A stretch of 35,125 bases of DNA from Nocardiopsis xinjiangensis YIM 90004 (GTDB lineage Bacteria > Actinomycetota > Actinomycetes > Streptosporangiales > Streptosporangiaceae), in NCBI RefSeq assembly GCF_000341145.1, contig NZ_ANBE01000038.1, positions 112,842-147,966 of the forward strand. Reading direction: 5' to 3'. Each line of letters opens with the position of its first letter. Positions within the stretch are counted from its first letter, which is position 1. Below the pieces are notes generated by a model. It worked only from the letters and a program-made list of their open reading frames with translations, was not told the DNA's origin and made no database searches. The translations under genes were made by a program, and so were the position numbers. Below are positions 23,849 through 31,941 of the stretch, piece after piece.

Positions 23849-25051
23849 ATGACCACGACACACAGTGAACAGGGCACGGACCCCGTCACGACCCGGATCG
23901 TCGACCACCACAACGGCCGGGAGAGGGCCTGGGTGAAAGAGGCCATCCGGCTGCTGCACGCCGACGCCACACGGTCGGCGGACACCCACGTCTTCAACTT
24001 CCCGCTTCCGGCGGACTGGGGCATCGACCTCTACGTCAAGGACGAGTCCGTCCACCCCTCCGGAAGTCTGAAACACCGCATGGCACGGGCCCTGTACCTG
24101 CACGCCCTGTGCACCGGGTGGCTCAAACCCGACACCCACGTCTTCGAGGCCTCCAGCGGCTCCACCGCGGTCTCCGAGGCCTACTTCGCGCAACTGCTGG
24201 ACCTGAAGTTCACGGCCGTGGTGCCCAAGAGCACCAGCCGGGAGAAGGTGGAACTCATCAAGTCCTACGGGGGAGAGGTCAAGGACCCCGGGGCCGACGG
24301 CGACATCGAGAAGGCCGCCGCCCGCCTGGCCGACGCCGAACCCACGGGCCACTTCATGGACCAGTTCACCTACGCCGAACGCGCCTACGACTACCGCGAC
24401 GACCACAACGTGGCGGCGACGATCTTCCGCCAGATCGCCGAGGAGCGCCACCCCGAACCCAAGTGGATGGTGATCGGTGCCGGCACCGGAGGTACGAGCG
24501 CCACCATCGGACGCCACATCCGGTTCAGCCGCCGCGACACCCGGGTGTGTGTCGTGGACCCGCAGAACTCGGCGTTCTTCCCCAACTGGGTGGCCCAGCA
24601 GGGCCGCCCCAAGAGCCGGTGGCCGGACCCCTCCACCTGGACCAAGGGCAAACCGTCCCGGATCGAGGGGATCGGCCGCCCCACGGTCGAACCCTCGTTC
24701 ATGCCCGCGGTCGTGGACCGGATGATCTCGGTGCCCGACGCCGCCTCGATCGCTGCGATGCGTCTGCTCCTGTCGCGGTTGGGCCACCGCGCCGGCCCGT
24801 CCACGGGCACCAACCTGTGGGGCGCGCTGCGGATCGTCGCCGAGATGCTCGCCGACGGGGAACAAGGCAGCGTGGTCATGCTCATGTGCGACCGCGGCGA
24901 GCGGTACATGCACAACTACTACGACGACGCGTGGGTCGAGCAGACCCTCGGCCAGGACCTGGGCCCCTACAACAAGACATTGGGCGACTTCCTGTCGACC
25001 GGGAAGTGGAAGGAGCCCGCCGGCTCCGTCCCCGCGGCCAGGAAGTCCTGA
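23849..25051 (+). CDS. PLP-dependent cysteine synthase family protein, Cds1 (cysteine desulfhydrase)-like
   Basis: A 400-residue fold-type II PLP enzyme. The Schiff-base lysine is in VKDESVHPSGSLKHRMAR (about residue 75). The substrate loop is FEASSGSTAVSEAYFA, and the phosphate-binding Gly-rich loop is IGAGTGGTSATIGRH. The longer C-terminal region with AGPSTGTNLWGAL and MLMCDRGERYMHNYYDDAWV distinguishes it from plain CysK and matches the Mycobacterium tuberculosis Cds1 type. Those break cysteine into pyruvate, ammonia and hydrogen sulfide and serve redox homeostasis. Activity here is inferred from the family. The ATG at 23849 lacks a good ribosome site, but the next Met is far inside. It is a single gene converging with the DUF262 gene. 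Confidence 0.85.
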   Translation: MTTTHSEQGTDPVTTRIVDHHNGRERAWVKEAIRLLHADATRSADTHVFNFPLPADWGIDLYVKDESVHPSGSLKHRMARALYLHALCTGWLKPDTHVFEASSGSTAVSEAYFAQLLDLKFTAVVPKSTSREKVELIKSYGGEVKDPGADGDIEKAAARLADAEPTGHFMDQFTYAERAYDYRDDHNVAATIFRQIAEERHPEPKWMVIGAGTGGTSATIGRHIRFSRRDTRVCVVDPQNSAFFPNWVAQQGRPKSRWPDPSTWTKGKPSRIEGIGRPTVEPSFMPAVVDRMISVPDAASIAAMRLLLSRLGHRAGPSTGTNLWGALRIVAEMLADGEQGSVVMLMCDRGERYMHNYYDDAWVEQTLGQDLGPYNKTLGDFLSTGKWKEPAGSVPAARKS

Positions 25052-25134
25052 GCAAGACCCGGACAGTCCCGCTCATCCGGCCGGGGCGCACGGCAGGGAC
25101 GCCGGTCGCGCCCCGGCCCTCACCCCGGCCGCCG

Positions 25135-25156
25135 GTAGCGCTCCCGAGAGCGCTAC
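25135..25156. terminator. Terminator between convergent Cds1-like and DUF262 genes
   Basis: GTAGCGCTC (25135-25143) and GAGCGCTAC (25148-25156) form a perfect 9-bp stem with loop CCGA, with GGCC arms outside that can lengthen it. It stands between two facing genes and can end both transcripts. Confidence 0.75.
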
Positions 25157-25166
25157 GGGCCGGTGC

Positions 25167-27461
25167 TCAGGAGAGCGCCGGCGACCCGCCCTGGCCGTCC
25201 GTGACCCGGTACCCGAACTGCTCCAGGCGGCCCCGCGCCCGGTCCAGTTCCTCTCCGGTGAACAGCGAGGAGAACTCCGGGCGAAGGACCAACGCCTCCA
25301 CCGTCAGGTCCAACCGGCCCCGCTCCCACAGGTTCGAGAACCCGTCCGAGACCGCCGGAGCGTGGAGCAGTTTGCGTGCGGTCCCCAACGCTCCCAGTTC
25401 GGAGACCATGCCGAGAAAGTACGAGGGCGTGTAGCCCGCCTCGGTCTTGGCCCGCTCGTAGATCGAGACCATCGCCTTGTGGAAGGCCGCCATGTCCGGG
25501 GCGGAGTCCGGGGACTTCTCCTGCTCCGGCTCCTGTGCCGAGCGCAGGACCTCCTCCCCGGCGGCCGCACGCCCGATCCGGTCCACGAACCCCGACAGCG
25601 CCTCCACCGAGGTGAACACCTCGTGCCCCAACTCCTGCAGCCGCGGCAGGTCGGCCTGTTCCGGGTCCAGCTCCAGCACCACGGGTTTGCCCAGCCCGTG
25701 TTGGAGCCCGTCGGGCCAGAACGCCTCCGCTTCGGCGATCACCCCTCCGTGGCGGGGATCGTTGATGGCCGTGTCCAGCTCCGGCTCGGCGAAACCGGCC
25801 TCACGCAGCTGCTGCACCAAGGCACGGATCTGCTCACTGCGCGGATCGCCGGCCTCCTGCGCCACCACGGTGAGCGGCTGGAGCTCCTGCTCGCCGTCGA
25901 TGCTCCCCTCGAGCAACCCGTCCAGGAAGCCCTGCGCGGCCTCGGCCAGCATCTCCCGACGCGTGGCCAGGAAGTCGCGGTAACGCCCGACCTGCCACAG
26001 CTCCGGGTCGGCGGGGATCCACTGCGAGGCCAGCACCCCGGGATGGGCGGTCTCGGCCCGGCCCAGGTACTCGTGCGGGGCCAGAGCGCCCATCTCCAGG
26101 TCGTTGCCCTCGGCCAGGAAGCAGAAGTTGGCGATCGAATCGGCCTTGTCGTCGTTGCCGCGCAGCAGAGCGGTCGGGAACAGCATGTGCCGCTCCAACC
26201 GGTGGCCCGACTCCAGCGCCGCCGCGCTCAGCTCTCGGCCGGTTCCCAGGTCCCGGGCCCTGCCCGAGCGCATCAGCAGATACAACAGCGGATAGAACCG
26301 TGTTCCCTGCGTGCCCTCGAAGTCGTGCGGGCGGATGGTGAGGGAACCGCGACGGGAACGCTCCAGCGCCGTGATCAGCCCGTCGACCCCGCTGTGGGCC
26401 GCCGTGTCGAAGTCCTTCTGCAGGGTGGTCTCGGTGGGGCCGGCGTAGCGTCCCCACAGGGCCGAGTGCATGTACCAGTACAGGACCTTGTCGCGGTGGG
26501 CCCGGTCCTCGAACCGGCCACCGTTGAGCTCCAGCAGGCGTACCGCCATGATGAGGGAGGAACGGCTCTTCAGGACCCGGTCGTGGTCCAGGCCCAACCG
26601 ACCCGAGACCGCTCCCAGGAACGTGTCGGTGTGGGCGACCGCGCGCTCCAGAGCGGACCGGAACTCCTCGGGGCCCACCTTGCCCAGTTGTTCGAACTGG
26701 GAACGGCCGGTCGCCACCGCCGTCGTCGCCCGCAACAGCCAGTCCAGGGTGAACTGGTATCCGCGCTCGGCCCAGCGATCGATGGATTCACGCATCACAC
26801 GGCGCGCATCAGGCCACTGCGCGCACATCTGCGCCAGCGCCAGGTCACCCTTGGACAGCTTGGTGCCGCCCGAGTTGACCCGGTTGAAGATCTCCACGAC
26901 CTCCTCGACGTTCTTGTCCGCGCCGGTGATCTTCTCCTGGTGGAACTCGCGCTCGACGATCTGCCTCAGCCGGTTGAGCCGGTCCAGGTAATCAGCGGCC
27001 TTCTCATGCCCGTACTGCTCGGAGAGCGGGGCCAAGAAGCGGACCACGCTGGAGTTGAACAGCTCGGTGACGTTCACCCACCGCGGGTCGCGCGACATCC
27101 GGTTGCGCGCGTAGAAGGCGAACTCCTCGTCCTCCACGTTGAAGTACAGGTCGGTGAATGCCTTGGGATCGCCCTCGAAGAAACCGGGAGGATGCCCCTT
27201 GACGACCCCGTACAGCGAAGTGATGCGCTGCTGGCCGTCCAACAGCATCAGGTAGGTGCCGTTGGCCGAGGCACTGCCCCGCGCCGACAGGTCGGAGTCG
27301 GAGGTCTCCCACAGCAGCAGGCTGCCGACCGGATGCTCCAGATACATCGACCGCATCAGGCCGCGCACCTGGTCACGGTTCCACACGTAGCCGCGCTGGA
27401 ACTCCGGGAGCAGGATCGTGCCGGAATCGATCCGATCGAGGAGTTGGGACAGTTTCGCCAT
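25167..27461 (-). CDS. DUF262 (GmrSD/SspE N-terminal type) protein
   Basis: A 764-residue protein. The N-terminal DUF262 domain (about residues 5-215) has the ParB-like nuclease-fold motifs ILLPEFQRGYVWN (17-28), YLMLLDGQQRITSLYG (70-85) and EIFNRVNSGGTKLSKGDLALA (190-210). DUF262 occurs in type IV restriction enzymes (GmrSD) and the phosphorothioation-linked SspE, where it couples NTP hydrolysis to DNA cleavage. No DUF1524 HNH motif is visible in the C-terminal half, so a nuclease partner may be separate. The last 90 residues (AKTEAGYTPSYFLGMVSELG to the end) form a separate helical module seen at the ends of several conflict-system proteins. The ATG at 27461 has GGAGGT ten bases upstream. 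It follows the RelE-helicase gene by 49 bases, probably in one operon. Confidence 0.85.
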   Translation of the reverse strand: MAKLSQLLDRIDSGTILLPEFQRGYVWNRDQVRGLMRSMYLEHPVGSLLLWETSDSDLSARGSASANGTYLMLLDGQQRITSLYGVVKGHPPGFFEGDPKAFTDLYFNVEDEEFAFYARNRMSRDPRWVNVTELFNSSVVRFLAPLSEQYGHEKAADYLDRLNRLRQIVEREFHQEKITGADKNVEEVVEIFNRVNSGGTKLSKGDLALAQMCAQWPDARRVMRESIDRWAERGYQFTLDWLLRATTAVATGRSQFEQLGKVGPEEFRSALERAVAHTDTFLGAVSGRLGLDHDRVLKSRSSLIMAVRLLELNGGRFEDRAHRDKVLYWYMHSALWGRYAGPTETTLQKDFDTAAHSGVDGLITALERSRRGSLTIRPHDFEGTQGTRFYPLLYLLMRSGRARDLGTGRELSAAALESGHRLERHMLFPTALLRGNDDKADSIANFCFLAEGNDLEMGALAPHEYLGRAETAHPGVLASQWIPADPELWQVGRYRDFLATRREMLAEAAQGFLDGLLEGSIDGEQELQPLTVVAQEAGDPRSEQIRALVQQLREAGFAEPELDTAINDPRHGGVIAEAEAFWPDGLQHGLGKPVVLELDPEQADLPRLQELGHEVFTSVEALSGFVDRIGRAAAGEEVLRSAQEPEQEKSPDSAPDMAAFHKAMVSIYERAKTEAGYTPSYFLGMVSELGALGTARKLLHAPAVSDGFSNLWERGRLDLTVEALVLRPEFSSLFTGEELDRARGRLEQFGYRVTDGQGGSPALS

Positions 27462-27510
27462 GGTCGGGGTTACCTCCGTTCGAGGGGGTTTCGGGGAAAG
27501 ACCTGGGAGC

Positions 27511-29628
27511 TCAGGCCCGGGACAGCACTGTTTCCAGGAACGGGCTGGGTTCCTGGTGCCAGCTCACGCTCAGTTGCTCACGAGCACGCGTGCACGCCAC
27601 GAACAGAAGACTGCGTTCCCGCAGCAGGTCGCGCGCGTGCGCCCCCGGATCCTCTTCGTGCGGGGTGATGCTGCGGGGCGCGGGCAGCTGGTCCTCGCCG
27701 GCACCCACCACGGCCAGGCAGCGAAACTCCAGCCCCTTCATGCGGTGCATCGTGCCGACCGAGACCCCGGCGCTGCCCTCGGCGGACGTGCGCGCCAGCG
27801 CGGTGGCCTCCACCTGCGCTTCCTCCAACGCGAGCAGCGCCTGCTCCACGGCCCGGTTGGAGCGCGCGGTCACCCCGATCTCGGCGGGCAGCACCCCGGC
27901 CCCGATCCAGGAGCGGACCTTCTCCTTCAGGTGGCCCAGTTCGGCTTCCCAGGTGGCCAGGCCCTTGGCCACGGGTTCGTCCCCGTGCATCTCCGAGCGG
28001 CACCCGTCCAGGGAGTCCTGCACGCCGTCCAGGTCCTGCACCGCTTGGGCATGCATCAGCCCCAGGCTCCACCTGAGGATCTCACCGGTGGTGCGGTAGT
28101 TGATCCGCAGCTTCGACGCGCGGCCGCGCACGTTCACCCCGACCTCGCCGAGGGTGATCTTGGGGCCGTAGATGCGCTGGTGGGTGTCCCCGGCGATGAA
28201 CAGGTCATCGGCCTCCTGTGGCACGCAGGCCCGCAGCAGGCGCCACTGTCCGGCGTGCAGGTCCTGGGCCTCGTCCACCACCACGTGTTGGAACGGTTTG
28301 TCGGCGTCGGGGCGTTCGGCGAGCAACCGGGCCGCCTCTTCACACACCGTCTCGTGGGTCCATAGGCCCTGCTCGGACAGCTCCTTCCGGAACCCCCACA
28401 CCGCTTGCCACACCAGCGCCTTCTGCGCGGGGCCGAGCCCCCGGCCCCGGCCGGTGCGTTTGACCTGCAGGTACTCCGAGGCCGAGTCGACGCGCTGGGC
28501 CAGCACCACCTGGCGCCACTCCTGGGACAGGAACGCGGGGGACAGGTCCGCGTCCAACCCGGCGATGATGCGCTGCCACAGCTCCTTCTCCCGGGCCGCG
28601 GTGAGCAGCTGCGGCCTTCCGTGCGCCTCCCGGAACACCCGGTGGGCCAACCGGTCCACGTGCTCCACCCGCACCCGCTCGGTGGCCTCCGGTGCCCCGG
28701 TGGTCTCCGCCAGCAGGGCGAGGTTCTGTTCCAACGACTCGGCCAGGGTCGAGGTGAACGTGGTCAGCAGCACCGGGCCACGGCCGCGCAGCGCCAAGCG
28801 GTGGGCGCGGTGCATCGCCACGACGGTCTTGCCGGTGCCCGGGCCGCCACTGACCCGCGCCGGCCCCCGGTAGGAGGCCTCCACCACCGAGCGCTGGGCC
28901 GGGTGCAGGTAGATCCGCCACAGGTCGAAGGGGTGTTCCAGGGCGGCCATCAGCTCCTCGGGGCCCTCCACCAGAGCCACCCGGTCCGAGCTGCGCCGTA
29001 CGGCCGCGTCCAGGTCCTCGGGGTCGATCCGTTCCTGGACGAGCGCCGCGCCCATCTCGGCCCAGACCTCCTCCGGGCTCATCCCGGCGCTCAACCCGTA
29101 CAGCACCTCCCACTGGGGCGGGGGCAGCAGCCCGCGTGCGGCCTCCAGCTGGAAGGTGTCGGTCAGGGTGCGCGCGAAGGTCAGTGTCTGTTCGTCCACC
29201 CCCAACCGGGCCAGGTCGGAATCCTTCACGTGTTCCAGGAGCCGGGCCGGTGCCTTGCGAGCCATCCGCTCCATGTGCGGCAGGCTGGCGTCCAGCGCGG
29301 CCACGTCGCGGATCTCGATCCCGCCGGTGGCCGTGTTCACCGAGGCCTTGCGGCGCTTGGCCCAGTCGTAGGCGTCGTCGTGCGGCAGCACCTTGAGAAG
29401 GGTGTAGGTGTCGCCCTTGGCCGGGGCGAGGACGACACCGCGCCAGAATTGGTCGATGCGGATGGTGCGGAAGCGGTCGTCGCGTGCACCGGAGATCTTC
29501 TCCAGGTGCAGGCCCGTGTGGGTGGCCTGGTCGAACTTGGCGAAGACCTCGCTGACACGTTCCCGGACCGGTTTTTCGAGGGTGGCGAACTCGGTGAGGA
29601 AGTCCTTGTCGAGTGCGAGTCGAGGCAA
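27511..29628 (-). CDS. SF1 (UvrD/Rep-type) helicase with RelE/ParE-like N-terminal domain
   Basis: A 705-residue fusion. Residues 1-95 resemble a RelE/ParE toxin fold (KISGARDDRFRTIRIDQFWR then GVVLAP, GDTYTLLKVLPHDDAYDWA). Residues 225-700 are an SF1A helicase: Walker A GGPGTGKT (261-268), Walker B VVVDEAQD (450-457), motif III AGDTHQRIYG (479-488), motif V VGTMHRMKGLEF (624-635) and motif VI VACTRARE (677-684). The start is TTG at 29628 without a good ribosome site; the matching start of the decayed copy at 34220 (GTG, same reading VPQLA) supports it. It is the gene before DUF262. DNA unwinding is expected. Whether the RelE-like part still cuts RNA or only binds is unknown. Confidence 0.87.
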   Translation of the reverse strand: MPRLALDKDFLTEFATLEKPVRERVSEVFAKFDQATHTGLHLEKISGARDDRFRTIRIDQFWRGVVLAPAKGDTYTLLKVLPHDDAYDWAKRRKASVNTATGGIEIRDVAALDASLPHMERMARKAPARLLEHVKDSDLARLGVDEQTLTFARTLTDTFQLEAARGLLPPPQWEVLYGLSAGMSPEEVWAEMGAALVQERIDPEDLDAAVRRSSDRVALVEGPEELMAALEHPFDLWRIYLHPAQRSVVEASYRGPARVSGGPGTGKTVVAMHRAHRLALRGRGPVLLTTFTSTLAESLEQNLALLAETTGAPEATERVRVEHVDRLAHRVFREAHGRPQLLTAAREKELWQRIIAGLDADLSPAFLSQEWRQVVLAQRVDSASEYLQVKRTGRGRGLGPAQKALVWQAVWGFRKELSEQGLWTHETVCEEAARLLAERPDADKPFQHVVVDEAQDLHAGQWRLLRACVPQEADDLFIAGDTHQRIYGPKITLGEVGVNVRGRASKLRINYRTTGEILRWSLGLMHAQAVQDLDGVQDSLDGCRSEMHGDEPVAKGLATWEAELGHLKEKVRSWIGAGVLPAEIGVTARSNRAVEQALLALEEAQVEATALARTSAEGSAGVSVGTMHRMKGLEFRCLAVVGAGEDQLPAPRSITPHEEDPGAHARDLLRERSLLFVACTRAREQLSVSWHQEPSPFLETVLSRA

Positions 29629-29803
29629 CGGTGGGGGTCCTAGCGAATCGGGGGAGTCAGGTGCCGCTGTCAGGAGGATGACGGGCCGGGGCCTGGTTCA
29701 CTTGGAGACGATACGGGAACCGTGCTCCGAACGGGCCCGGGGCACGGAAGACGGAGAAGGAGCATGCGCGCCGGAGCGGGTGCGAAACGCTGCTGCCTCT
29801 GCG
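29629..29803. other. Gap between methylase and RelE-helicase genes with an imperfect dyad
   Basis: A 175-base spacer. ACGG-GAA-CCGT at 29713-29723 is flanked by GGAG (29704-29707) and CTCC (29725-29728), a bulged dyad that could be an operator or a transcript hairpin. No gene is seen. Confidence 0.3.
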
Positions 29804-31456
29804 TCAGCGGGCATCGTCGCCGTCCTCCCGAGGGGCGAGCATGCCCGAGGTCAGCCCTTCCCGGCCGAGTTCGGCGGCCCGCTCGGCCAGCGCCGAGAGC
29901 TCCTTGGCCCTGCGTTCGAACTCGGCCACGGCACGGAAGGCCGCCCCGTACCGCCGCTGTTCCTCGGTGCTCATCCGGGGCACCCGTGCCGAGCGGGCCT
30001 CGGTCCGGTGGGTGCCGCTGGCCGAGGTCGAACGCCGGGTGTTGGCCGCGCTGTTCAGGAAGCCGCGCAGGTAGTCGGTGTCGACCCGGCCGTCCGTGGA
30101 CCGCGGCGCCTGGCCCTCGAGATCGACCAGTCCGGCCTCGGCCAGATCGGCCACCCGCACCTGCGGGCCCAAGTGCTCGGCCGAGCCCGGCGCGAGCTCG
30201 GGCAGCGCCTCGGTGAGTTCGGCGACCAGGCGGCGCAGCTCGTCCCTGGCCTGGGTGTAGATCTGCGGGAGTTCCTCGAGGTCGGGCGCCACGTGCCGGG
30301 TGGGGCTGAGGTCGACCTCGTCGTCGAGCAGGTCGATGGGAAGGACCTCGGCGCTGGGCGCGCCCTCCAGGTCCCAGGGGCCCTCCGCGGGGTACTGGGT
30401 GAGGTCCCACATGCGGATCGCGCCGGCCGCGCCCTCCTCGCCGTCGGGGCGCCGCATCAGCCACAGGTGCACGGGTTGGGCGTGGGTGGCGGCCAGGCCG
30501 GCCGGCAGGGCGATCACGTCGGTGAGCAGGCCGCGGCGCAACAGTTCGGATCGGATGCGCCGTCCGGTCCGCCGGTAGGCGCAGGAGGTGGACAGCACCA
30601 CGGCGCTCTGCCCGCCCGGTGCGGTGTGGGCGTAGGCGTGCTGCAGCCAGGCCAGCTCACTCTCTGCCTTGGGCGGCAGCGCCAGTTCCCACCGGGGGTC
30701 CATGAGCAGGTCCTCGCGGCCCCAGTCGGCGGTCGGTGGGGGCGGATCGCACACCACCAGGGCGGCGCGGTGCTCGGGCCACTGGTCCTGGCGCAGAGAA
30801 TCACCAGTGCGGATCTCGGTGGGGGAGTGGCCCTCGACCGAGGCGCGGGCCAGAGTCAGCCGGGCGGCGTCGGGGTCCAGGTCCTGGCCGGTGCGGCGTG
30901 CGTCGGGGGCACCGGCCGCGAGAAGCAGCGCCCCCGTGCCGCAGGCGGGGTCGAACACGGTGGCCGCGGCGTGGTCGGTGAGCGCGGAGACCGCGCGCAC
31001 CAGCGCACCGGTGGAGACCACGGGTGTTCCGGAGCGCTCGCTGGAGGCGCAGAACCTCTCGGTCAGGGCCCGGGAGAGCTGCGCGGGCCGCTGCTGCTGC
31101 GTGAGCGTGTCGATGAGCTCCACCGAAGCCTCGTCCAGATCGCCCCGGGACCCGGAGTCCAGGTACTCGAGGACGTCGGCCAGGGCTGCGGACATGTGCT
31201 GGGGGTGGGTGCCGCGCAGGCGGTGCCACAGCTGGACCTCCAGCGACTCCTCGCCGACCTTGTCGTGGTGCTCCAGCCACGCGCGCACGTCGCCGAGCGC
31301 GAACAGGGGGCTGGAGGAGGTGCCGCCGATGGAAGCGGGGAAGTCCTCGTACCGCCGGCGCCAGTTGGAGACGGCCGCCCGGGTGACGCCTGCGACGCGG
31401 GCGATGTCGGCGGCGGTGACCTGCTGGTCCTCGGTGGCATGGGAGCGGGAGTCCAT
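29804..31456 (-). CDS. N6-adenine DNA methylase-like protein with N-terminal helix-turn-helix
   Basis: A 550-residue protein. The N-terminus is a DNA-binding HTH (AADIARVAGVTRAAVSNWRRR, about residues 15-35). The central HsdM-type domain (about 140-330) has SAM motif I VFDPACGTGALLLAAG (167-182) and, where the catalytic (N/D)PP(Y/F/W) is expected, CDPPPPTADWG (236-246): the aromatic residue is Pro. The C-terminal 150 residues are helical, like the spacer between methylase and specificity parts of type I systems, but no specificity subunit is adjacent. It may methylate DNA as part of the island or, if inactive, bind and recognise it. The ATG at 31456 is preferred to the GTG at 31471, though neither has a ribosome site. 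Confidence 0.83.
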   Translation of the reverse strand: MDSRSHATEDQQVTAADIARVAGVTRAAVSNWRRRYEDFPASIGGTSSSPLFALGDVRAWLEHHDKVGEESLEVQLWHRLRGTHPQHMSAALADVLEYLDSGSRGDLDEASVELIDTLTQQQRPAQLSRALTERFCASSERSGTPVVSTGALVRAVSALTDHAAATVFDPACGTGALLLAAGAPDARRTGQDLDPDAARLTLARASVEGHSPTEIRTGDSLRQDQWPEHRAALVVCDPPPPTADWGREDLLMDPRWELALPPKAESELAWLQHAYAHTAPGGQSAVVLSTSCAYRRTGRRIRSELLRRGLLTDVIALPAGLAATHAQPVHLWLMRRPDGEEGAAGAIRMWDLTQYPAEGPWDLEGAPSAEVLPIDLLDDEVDLSPTRHVAPDLEELPQIYTQARDELRRLVAELTEALPELAPGSAEHLGPQVRVADLAEAGLVDLEGQAPRSTDGRVDTDYLRGFLNSAANTRRSTSASGTHRTEARSARVPRMSTEEQRRYGAAFRAVAEFERRAKELSALAERAAELGREGLTSGMLAPREDGDDAR

Positions 31457-31496
31457 GTGTGCACAGTACACGTGTTCGGAGCTCAGCGGCAGGGTG

Positions 31497-31516
31497 AGAT
31501 GTTTGCATAGTCAACA
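31497..31516 (-). repeat. Repeat element copy 1 upstream of the methylase gene
   Basis: The plus strand reads AGATGTTTGCATAGTCAACA; it shares 15 of 20 bases with the element at 31688-31707. On the minus strand it contains TTGACTATGCAA, which fits TTG-NN-TA-NN-CAA, a dyad of the kind bound by MarR-type and other winged-helix proteins. It lies about 40 bases before the methylase ATG and contains a TTGACT that could be a -35 box, with no good -10. Confidence 0.5.
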
Positions 31517-31687
31517 CCTGTTGGTTTCAATCGGGCTGTTCCTCTGCCCGGTGAAGATCCCTGTGCCATCCGGATCTGGCGAAGGACGTCCAAGAAGGAG
31601 AGATACCTGTAATGCTGGGGATTTCGGAGGGGTTGGGCCGGTGTCGGTGTGGTCTTTCGAGGGGGTTGCCCCTCCTCCGCTCACGAT

Positions 31688-31707
31688 TTATGTTTGCGTT
31701 GTTAACA
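31688..31707 (-). repeat. Repeat element copy 2, upstream of the kinase relic
   Basis: The plus strand reads TTATGTTTGCGTTGTTAACA, in the same orientation as copy 1; the eight-base core ATGTTTGC and the end AACA are identical. It is about 135 bases before the kinase relic start and may once have regulated that gene. Confidence 0.5.
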
Positions 31708-31841
31708 TGTGCACTAGGTCAAGGTTTCAGTTCCTGTGCGCAGGGCCGGAGGTGGGGCTCCCCTGTTCCGCCGGTGCCGTGCGGACGGTGGTCACACACG
31801 TGTGGCGTGTGACGGCAGTGGTAGAGCGCGAGGATGCAGCG

Positions 31842-31922
31842 ATGGATCAGCAGATGGTGGCGGGCCGTTTCCGACTCAAGGGATTCATCGGCCGCGGCAC
31901 CCCACCCGCTAACACGCACTAA
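31842..31922 (+). pseudogene. Truncated N-terminus of a Ser/Thr protein kinase
   Basis: From the ATG at 31842 (AGGA seven bases upstream) the frame reads MDQQMVAGRFRLKGFIGRGT. This is the standard opening of bacterial Hanks-type kinases up to the glycine loop (AGRYRL...IGRGG). It then breaks into PPANTH and a stop. All of the kinase body is missing, and the stop codon of the DUF2075 gene on the other strand follows 20 bases later, so the gene was cut when that neighbour arrived or by a deletion. Confidence 0.65.
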
Positions 31923-31941
31923 CTCGTAACACCGCACTCGC

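Larger units (their letters stand above)
31457..31841. other. Divergent promoter region between methylase gene and kinase relic
   Basis: Partly AT-richer region upstream of the methylase gene (minus) and the truncated kinase (plus). It carries the two related 20-bp elements listed separately and a palindrome TGTTAACA at 31700-31707. No gene is seen. Confidence 0.45.

Noticed and set aside
25362..27668. Long plus-strand frame opposite the DUF262 gene
   Set aside because: Rich in Arg/Gln/His/Leu as expected from the antisense of a GC-rich gene; no ribosome site or family motif, while the minus strand has clear DUF262 motifs.
29408..31510. Long plus-strand frame opposite the methylase gene
   Set aside because: Antisense shadow; Gly/Val/Gln-rich without motifs, and the minus strand encodes a methylase with intact motif I.
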